The notes under the pieces are model-generated. The model saw only the letters and a program-made list of their open reading frames with translations. It was not told where the DNA came from and searched no databases. From the IMG/VR virus record IMGVR_UViG_3300007512_000012, positions 1 through 64,000 of that record: a DNA stretch of 64,000 nt; one strand, given 5' to 3'. The position numbers and the translations under genes were made by a program. Origin of the DNA: a virus. Shown piece after piece: positions 58,500-64,000 of the stretch; the first letter of the stretch is position 1, and every line of letters starts with the position of its first letter.

Positions 58500-59282
58500 T
58501 CAACCTCGGCCCAGAACTCCGTGGATCGAGTACGGACAGCCACCGGCCGCCGCTGTGGCAAGGACCACGCCCTTCGTGGACCCCGAGTAGATCTGCACCT
58601 CATCACCCGCAGCGACCGTCTGCATGATCTGGTTCGGGCCGAGGGCGACGAGAAGATCCTTCGCCCCGTCCAGGTTGCGGAGCGTGAACTCCACCATCGG
58701 GACGGGGAAGACCAGGTAGAGCGGGCGGGGTGCCGCCGTCGTCAGGTCTTCGTCGAAGGGGGGCACGGCACCCGCCGCAACACCGACCACCGCCGAGGGG
58801 GCGATCCCCTGGAGGGTGAAGGTCGGCTTCGGCAGGGCGTGCATCGCAGCGGGAGGAACGACGTAGATCGCCCCGAGCACCGGGAGCGGACCAGGAACGG
58901 TCAGCAGCCCGACGCCGTTGCGGTTCTCCTGCACGCGCAAGAACAACCACCCCTCGTCCGGCGGGAGCCCGCCAGCGGGGGCGACGTAGTCGTCCATGTC
59001 GAACATCGCGTGCGTGGTTCCGCGAAGGTTCTCATCCACCCGGCCCAGGCCCCTGCGTCGCAGGGCGGGCGAGATGAACTTCGTGTCGCGGTTCACCGTG
59101 AACATCGCGTTCGCACCACCACCACCCACGCCGCTCGCCGCCGGGTTGCCGTAGGCGTCGTCGGGGGTCTGTGCGCCCCAGAACTGGTAGGCCACGACCG
59201 CCGGGTCATTGGGCAGGTACGTGTGGATCAGGTGTGGAGCCCGCTCCAGCAGCCCTGCGTAGTTGTGGAAGGGATTCGCCAT
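58500..59282 (-). CDS. virion paralogue B1 (260 aa)
   Basis: Begins FHNYAGLLERAPHLIHTYLP and shares YQFWGAQTPDDAYGNPAASG, VNRDTKFISPALRRRGLGRV, and FLRVQENRNGVGLL with the next gene. The C-terminus (FTLRNLDGAKDLLVALGPNQ, MQTVAAGDEVQIYSGSTKG) looks like a jelly-roll or decoration-type fold. It lacks the central insert of its sister. ATG overlaps the sister's stop. A cement, decoration or collar protein is a reasonable reading. Confidence 0.6.
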   Translation of the reverse strand: MANPFHNYAGLLERAPHLIHTYLPNDPAVVAYQFWGAQTPDDAYGNPAASGVGGGGANAMFTVNRDTKFISPALRRRGLGRVDENLRGTTHAMFDMDDYVAPAGGLPPDEGWLFLRVQENRNGVGLLTVPGPLPVLGAIYVVPPAAMHALPKPTFTLQGIAPSAVVGVAAGAVPPFDEDLTTAAPRPLYLVFPVPMVEFTLRNLDGAKDLLVALGPNQIMQTVAAGDEVQIYSGSTKGVVLATAAAGGCPYSIHGVLGRG

Positions 59283-60493
59283 CAGACCGACTCCCCGGCG
59301 ACCACGCCGTGCAGCGAGAAGGCAGCTCCGGCCACTCCGTCAGGGCAGGCCAGGCACACGAACTTCGTGGTCCCGTCCATCAGCGTGAGGAAGTCACCGG
59401 CCGGGATGTTGCGCATCATCTGGTACGGACCGAAGGAGACGAGCAGGTTCACCGCCGACAGGTTGCGGACGGCCAGCTCCTTGAGCTGCTTCGGGAACAC
59501 CAGGAACAGAGCCCTCGGCCCGGCCAGCGTCAGATCCTCGCTGAGGTCCGGCGGAGCGCCTGCGACACTCGCTGTGCTTGAAGGCGCGGTGCCCTGGAGC
59601 GAGAAGCTCGGCTCGCGGGTGCCGAAGAAGGCTGCCGGGGGGACGCAGTAGACCGGCCCGAGGACCGGGTCGTTCGCGTTGGCGACCGCCACCAGCGTCC
59701 CGGCTGCCACCGAGGCGGCGTCCAGGGCGATGCGCGGGGCGTCGGCCGTCGTGATCGTGAAGGCCGCCACGCTGCCGGGCACCAGGGCCGGGGTCCCGTC
59801 CTCCGGCTGGATGACCACCACCGCCGAGGGCGCACCGGGGTTCGTCGCGAAGGTGTGGTAGCCCGCCGGGGCTGCCAGGTCGAGCTGCGCACCGACATCG
59901 GCCGCGTCGTTCAAGGCCGCCGTCAGGTTCGCTGCCGCGTCGTTGTCGCCCGCACCGAGCCCGATGATGAACTCGTCGGCCGGGACACCCGTCCGACCCG
60001 CGATGTTGTTGGCCCCGGCCTGGAACTGGAAGATCAGGCCCTTGATGACCAGCTCGTCCCCGGCCCCCACGGCGGCCAGCGTGACCGTCGTCTCGGGGAT
60101 GCCGAGGTTCTGGAGGAGGCCGATGCCGTTCCGGTTCTCCTGCGCCCGCAGGAACATCCAGCCGGTGTCGGGCTCCAGGGGAACGCCCGCACCGATGTAG
60201 TCCTCCACGTCGTACAGCAGGTGGGTCGTGCCCCGCCTGACCTCCTCGATGAGGCCGAGCCGCTTGCGGCGGAGGGTGGGCGAGCGGAAGCTCGCTCCCC
60301 GGTTGACCGTGAACAGGGCCGCCCGACCCGTGCCGCCCACACCGCTGTCCAGCGGGTCGCCGTAGGCGTTGTCCACCGTGTCGGCACCCCAGAACTGGTA
60401 GCCCACCACCTCCGCCTGGTCGCGCACGTAGGCGTGGACGAGGTTCTTCGACCTCTCCAGCAGACCGGCGTAGGTGTGGAGGGGCGAACTCAT
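59282..60493 (-). CDS. virion paralogue B2 (403 aa) with inserted beta module
   Basis: The start (LHTYAGLLERSKNLVHAYVR), middle (GYQFWGADTVDNAYGDPLDS) and end (LAVRNLSAVNLLVSFGPYQM) match paralogue B1. An additional block of about 135 residues, at about 135-270 (GDELVIKGLIFQFQAGANNI, then LTAALNDAADVGAQLDLAA), is inserted after the QENRNGIGLL segment. The insert resembles the repeated sheath modules. Gene coupled to the zinc ribbon by ATGA. Confidence 0.6.
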   Translation of the reverse strand: MSSPLHTYAGLLERSKNLVHAYVRDQAEVVGYQFWGADTVDNAYGDPLDSGVGGTGRAALFTVNRGASFRSPTLRRKRLGLIEEVRRGTTHLLYDVEDYIGAGVPLEPDTGWMFLRAQENRNGIGLLQNLGIPETTVTLAAVGAGDELVIKGLIFQFQAGANNIAGRTGVPADEFIIGLGAGDNDAAANLTAALNDAADVGAQLDLAAPAGYHTFATNPGAPSAVVVIQPEDGTPALVPGSVAAFTITTADAPRIALDAASVAAGTLVAVANANDPVLGPVYCVPPAAFFGTREPSFSLQGTAPSSTASVAGAPPDLSEDLTLAGPRALFLVFPKQLKELAVRNLSAVNLLVSFGPYQMMRNIPAGDFLTLMDGTTKFVCLACPDGVAGAAFSLHGVVAGESV

Positions 60494-60891
60494 GCGCGCT
60501 TACCCCGGTTCTTCGCCGCGCGAGCACGCTTGTCGTACTCGGTGGTGTCCTTGCCCTTCGAGGCGGCCAGCTTCCCGGCCTCGGTCCAGTTGTCCACCCG
60601 CTCGCCTTCGACGTTGGGGGCCAGGCCGAACTGCGGGCCGTCCATCTTGAGCTGGTGCTCGCGCTGTCCGACCCGAGCACGCCGCTCGGCCATCTGGCGC
60701 TTCACCTGGATGTTCTTGCCGGGCCACACGTCGCCCCGCAGGACTCCGCCGACGCCGGGGGCGATCTTCTTCTCGGCCGGGGCCTCGCAGTCCGGGCACA
60801 CCTGCGGGGCGTTCCGGTTCGTGATGGACAGGGTTCGGAAGAAGGCGGTCCCGCACTCCTTGTCGCTGCACTCGTAGGCGTAGTCAGGCAT
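60490..60891 (-). CDS. FmdB-like zinc-ribbon protein B
   Basis: A 133-aa protein starting MPDYAYECSD (ATG 60891). C8 and C13 with C32 and C35 (CPDCE) form the zinc ribbon of the same family as the protein at 35134-35562, though the rest differs. The second half is basic and Lys/Arg-rich (VKRQMAERRARVGQREHQLK). It overlaps its upstream neighbour by 8 bp. Two copies of the family in one phage suggest separate partners in the head and neck. Confidence 0.73.
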   Translation of the reverse strand: MPDYAYECSDKECGTAFFRTLSITNRNAPQVCPDCEAPAEKKIAPGVGGVLRGDVWPGKNIQVKRQMAERRARVGQREHQLKMDGPQFGLAPNVEGERVDNWTEAGKLAASKGKDTTEYDKRARAAKNRGKRA

Positions 60892-63775
60892 CTCGTAGCA
60901 CCTCCTGTGCTGCAAGATACCGAGCTGCCACGCGACGACTGCTCTGCTCGAACTCGGGGTGCTCTGCGATCATCTCACCCAGACGCAGAGTATCGGCTAG
61001 ATAGTGGAGATCGGGGCCGTCCCGGCCCTCGCTCCCCATCCGCTTGCGGAACTTCGGGATGTCCCACCGCTTCGAGACGACGTGGTCGAACACCGCCAGG
61101 ACGTGCTTGCAGGCCCGGTGCTGGCCGCTCGGGTCCTTCACCTTGGGCTTCGTCGCCAGGCCACGAGCCCGCCCGTAGAGGTAGTCGCCCTGCTTCGCGT
61201 GGAACTCCGGCCCCTGCCACTGCCAGAAGGGGCATGAGCAGCTCACCTTGACGTGGGCCTTCCGCATGTCGCGGACGTTGCCCTTGCGCAGCGCCTTGAG
61301 GCGGACCCGGTGTGCGCCCTTCGACCCCTGCACGTCGAACAGCCACACGGCGTTCTTCGAGTCCACGCGGGCGAGCCTGAGCTTGATGCCCCGGCTGCGG
61401 GCCACCAGGTCGGGGCCGCAGCCCTCGCGGATGTCGCGGATGAGGGCCGCCTGCCGCTGGATGTGCCCGGCCTCTTCACCAGGCAGGACCCGGCTGCCGG
61501 GCTCGCCCTTGACCTGGTCCTCGTGCGGGCCGAGCAGGCCGGGGTCGCCCGGCTTCTTCTTGCGGTCCCGCTTGCCCTTGCTCTTCGGCGTGCCCCGGTC
61601 GTACTTCGTGTCCGGGTCCATGTCCGGGGGCCGCTGCTCGCGGAAGAAGGTGGCGAGCACCTCGGAGGCGAGCTTGTTGACCGCCCCGTAGTAGAAGTCG
61701 TCGTCCTCGGGGTCGATGAGCTGGTCGTCGAGGGGCTCGTCTCCCCACCGCTTGTCGGTCGGGTGCATGAACTCCGACTCGATGGTGTAGAGGTTGACCA
61801 GGCTGTCGCCGATCTCCTCCGGGTCGCCATACGCCTCGATGCCGACCTCGGCGTCGATGAGGCCGAACATGGCGTCCTCGTCCTCCTCCGAGAGGAACCC
61901 GGCCACCACCAGGAACTCGCGCACGGGCATCGAGCGCAACATCCGGCTGCCAGGCTCCACCAGGTAGAAGTGGACCAGTCCGGTCATGCCGCTGATGTTG
62001 CGGACGTAGCCGAGCACCAGGTTGCCGTCTTCGGGTGCATCCGTCCGCACGAAGTCGCCCCCGAGGCCGATCTCCAGCACGAACGCGATGTCCGGGGCGG
62101 TGAGCACCTCACCGAGCCGCATCTTGAACCGCTCGGGGTGCTTGCGGCGAATCTGCTGCTGCTTCTTGAACTGCGGGTTCCGCTTGAGCCGCTTGTACCG
62201 CTTGCGCGACTGCTGCCGCGACTTCATCCGGTTGCGCTTGTAGCGCATCTTTGCCCGGATCTTGTCGATGCCTCGCTGCTTGCGACGCCGCTTGGTCGGC
62301 CGCCGCTTGAGCCGGAAGCCCGCGTAGGCCAGCCGGGTCAGCCAGGTGTCGAACAGGTCGTCGTCCTCGACGATGGGATCGTCCTCGCCGCCCTCGAACT
62401 CGAACACCTGGTCGAGGTAGGCGAACAGCTCGTCGGGGTCTTCGACGACGGCCTCGTCGAGGAACGTCCCGAGGCTCGCCGTGTCCCGGTCACCGTCGTC
62501 CCACTCGATGTGGACGGTGCCGAGCGGGCTCACCTCGATGATCTCGCCCCACTCCTCCGTGGGGAAGTGCAGGAACGGGATCTCGACGGTGGCGTATGCC
62601 CTCTTCTTCGCCTTCTCCCGCTGCCGCTTGCTGCGCTCGGCGATGTTCCGGGCTCCGCCGCCAGGCCGCCGCTTGTGCCGCTGCGGCAGCTCCTCCCGCC
62701 ACTCCTTGCGCTGGTTCCACATCCCGTGGTTGCGGAGCTGCCGCTGGCGGAGCTTCACCTTGCGGAGCTTCGGCCCCCGGTGCGTCCGATACCACTTGCG
62801 GTCGTACCGGGCGACCTGTGCCTTCTGCTCTCGCTCCCGCTGCTGGCCGGAGGGGTGGGGCGAGCGGTAGCGGGGCTTGTAGCTGATGGCCTCGCGGAAC
62901 AACCACTCGTCGTCGAACTCGTCGAACTCGCCCTCGGCCGTCATGCCGGGCCGCCGGACAGGGCCTTCCGTCCGGGCCGGGGTCGTCGGGTGGGTCTTGC
63001 CGCCGTCGTACTGACCGCCAGGCACGCCCTTCGTCCGGGCCTTGTCCTTGTGGATCGAGCCGCCGGAGTCACTGCCGGACTCGCCAGGCACGTTGAAGGT
63101 CACGGGGCCTTCGACCGGCTTCTTGCGCGACCAGGGCGGGGAGGGCAGGCCACGGGTCGGGTACTTGCCCGTCCCCGAGGTGTCGCCCGTGTCGGACTTC
63201 GTGGGGGACGGGGTCTTCGTCCACGTCTGGACCCCGAACTCCTTCTCCGGCTGGATGCCCGCATGTCGCGGGTGCAGGCCGCACATCTCCGGCCGGGGGT
63301 CCTTCATCCCCTTCCAGAACGTCGAGACGATACGGGCGACGCCCCGGTCGTTGACGAAGACCACCTGGAGGTCGCCGATGGTCTTGTCCACCCACTCGAC
63401 GGGCTCGCCGTAGTTGGTGGCCCGCTGAAAGTCGTTCCACTGCCAGGACTTCTGCGACTTCCAGTCGTTGAGCTTCTTGCTGAAGTTCCGCAGGGCGACC
63501 CGCAGGTCACCGACCGTGATGCCCCGCTGGTCCATCCGGTACTGCGCGTGGGGCGTGATCTGCATCTGCTTGAAGATGCCGCCGCCCTTCTCGCGCTCCA
63601 GGTCGTAGACCTTGCGGGCCTCGGGGTTCGTGAGCTTGCGGCCGTGCTCGACCTTCTCGGCCAGGTCGTGCTTCAGCCGGGGGCTGCGCACCTCGTCCTC
63701 GATGCGCTCGACGACCTGGCAAGGGCCACCGGGCCAGCCGAGGCTCGGGCTGAGGTCTGCGGCACGCTCCCCCAT
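60884..63775 (-). CDS. 963-aa basic virion-type protein: DUF4258-like N-terminus and SWIM zinc finger
   Basis: Residues of about 72-155 (MQITPHAQYRMDQRGITVGD, VFVNDRGVARIVSTFWKG) resemble DUF4258, an RNase-toxin-like fold. Residues of about 165-295 are low-complexity. Two very basic stretches follow (about 300-395 and 490-560), as in proteins that pack with DNA. A globular domain spans about 560-840, and a SWIM finger, CSC at 846-848 with CKH at 889-891 (CxC-x40-CxH), sits near the C-terminus. Such a chain could be cut into several virion parts. It is next to the truncated gene at the window edge and overlaps the zinc ribbon by 8 bp. Confidence 0.65.
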   Translation of the reverse strand: MGERAADLSPSLGWPGGPCQVVERIEDEVRSPRLKHDLAEKVEHGRKLTNPEARKVYDLEREKGGGIFKQMQITPHAQYRMDQRGITVGDLRVALRNFSKKLNDWKSQKSWQWNDFQRATNYGEPVEWVDKTIGDLQVVFVNDRGVARIVSTFWKGMKDPRPEMCGLHPRHAGIQPEKEFGVQTWTKTPSPTKSDTGDTSGTGKYPTRGLPSPPWSRKKPVEGPVTFNVPGESGSDSGGSIHKDKARTKGVPGGQYDGGKTHPTTPARTEGPVRRPGMTAEGEFDEFDDEWLFREAISYKPRYRSPHPSGQQREREQKAQVARYDRKWYRTHRGPKLRKVKLRQRQLRNHGMWNQRKEWREELPQRHKRRPGGGARNIAERSKRQREKAKKRAYATVEIPFLHFPTEEWGEIIEVSPLGTVHIEWDDGDRDTASLGTFLDEAVVEDPDELFAYLDQVFEFEGGEDDPIVEDDDLFDTWLTRLAYAGFRLKRRPTKRRRKQRGIDKIRAKMRYKRNRMKSRQQSRKRYKRLKRNPQFKKQQQIRRKHPERFKMRLGEVLTAPDIAFVLEIGLGGDFVRTDAPEDGNLVLGYVRNISGMTGLVHFYLVEPGSRMLRSMPVREFLVVAGFLSEEDEDAMFGLIDAEVGIEAYGDPEEIGDSLVNLYTIESEFMHPTDKRWGDEPLDDQLIDPEDDDFYYGAVNKLASEVLATFFREQRPPDMDPDTKYDRGTPKSKGKRDRKKKPGDPGLLGPHEDQVKGEPGSRVLPGEEAGHIQRQAALIRDIREGCGPDLVARSRGIKLRLARVDSKNAVWLFDVQGSKGAHRVRLKALRKGNVRDMRKAHVKVSCSCPFWQWQGPEFHAKQGDYLYGRARGLATKPKVKDPSGQHRACKHVLAVFDHVVSKRWDIPKFRKRMGSEGRDGPDLHYLADTLRLGEMIAEHPEFEQSSRRVAARYLAAQEVLRDA

Positions 63776-63777
63776 CG

Positions 63778-64000
63778 TCAGCTCCCCTTGAGCTGCGCCA
63801 GCAAGTAGCGGACGGCCACTCGGTCCATGACCAGGGCCTCGTGGGAGGCGTAGCGGTGCGCTCCGCCGCCGAAGGCGGGAAGGACCGCCTCGTCCACCTG
63901 GGTCTTGTCGTGAAGGGGCAGCCGGGCTTCGAGGAACTTCTCGCCCATCTTCGTCAGGGCGAGCGACGTGCGGTCGAGGTCCAGCTCCAGCTTCTCCAGG
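63778..64000 (-). CDS. C-terminal fragment of an unknown gene, cut by window edge
   Basis: The last 73 residues of a leftward gene, ending QLKGS and a TGA stop at 63778-63780. Two bases separate it from the ATG of the 963-aa gene. Helical, mixed charge (LEKLELDLDRTSLALTKMGE). Too short for a call. Confidence 0.6.
   Translation of the reverse strand, partial: LEKLELDLDRTSLALTKMGEKFLEARLPLHDKTQVDEAVLPAFGGGAHRYASHEALVMDRVAVRYLLAQLKGS

Noticed and set aside
1-64000. CRISPR arrays, tRNA genes, insertion sequences, attachment sites
   Set aside because: No regularly spaced repeats, no convincing cloverleaf in the short gaps, and no transposase, integrase or flanking direct repeats were recognised by eye. 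A tRNAscan/Aragorn run would be needed to exclude tRNAs fully.

Overview
The window is a segment of a large, GC-rich tailed phage with a contractile tail (myovirus type). The evidence is a leftward backbone of virion genes: a tail sheath, a tail tube, two genes in the tail-chaperone position, a tape measure with its hydrophobic segment, a baseplate hub, a spike, neck proteins and head-type paralogue families. Both ends of the window are cut inside genes, so the genome is longer than 64 kb. The host is not certain. GC content and two protein families (the 304-aa protein at 46988-47902 and the FmdB-like zinc ribbons) point to a high-GC host such as an actinobacterium. A probable overlapping i-spanin/o-spanin pair at 41871-42792 would instead mean a diderm (Gram-negative) host.

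Layout, read leftward from the right end: 63.8-53.1 kb holds head/virion proteins, including a 963-aa DUF4258-like plus SWIM fusion, two pairs or trios of paralogues, and small connector-like proteins. 53.1-47.9 kb holds a Tat-exported protein, regulators, an 822-aa VWA protein and dCTP deaminase. 42.8-35.1 kb holds the spanin-like pair, neck proteins, an actin-like ATPase and a zinc ribbon. 34.9-29.6 kb is an exceptionally large tail sheath behind a structured leader. 26.7-25.5 kb is an unrecognised 369-aa gene, and 24.4-21.6 kb is MerR, a split VIT-VWA protein and a PLD nuclease. 21.1-1 kb is the tube, chaperone-position genes, tape measure, hub-adaptor paralogues, hub with an inserted M15 peptidase, spike and a truncated giant baseplate or fibre protein.

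Six rightward cassettes interrupt this backbone: 21153-21557 (tandem HTH), 24490-25548 (acidic wHTH), 26751-29526 (small unknowns and a frameshifted gene), 42883-44884 (ThyX, HNH and GIY-YIG nucleases), 45743-47902 (unknowns) and 52620-52769 (49 aa). Five of the six end in the same four bases, CTAG, where the two converging genes share overlapping TAG stops. The sixth ends in a strong bidirectional hairpin.

Most leftward genes are coupled by ATGA, GTGA or near-zero spacing. Upstream of seven leftward operons there is a recurring bipartite motif, CTATN(12-13)GTAG, a candidate phage-specific promoter. ThyX and dCTP deaminase together support thymidylate synthesis. The least ordinary accessory locus is MerR / split VIT-VWA / SD-sequestering hairpin / PLD nuclease at 21.5-24.4 kb. 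All functions are read from sequence patterns only; no database search was possible.
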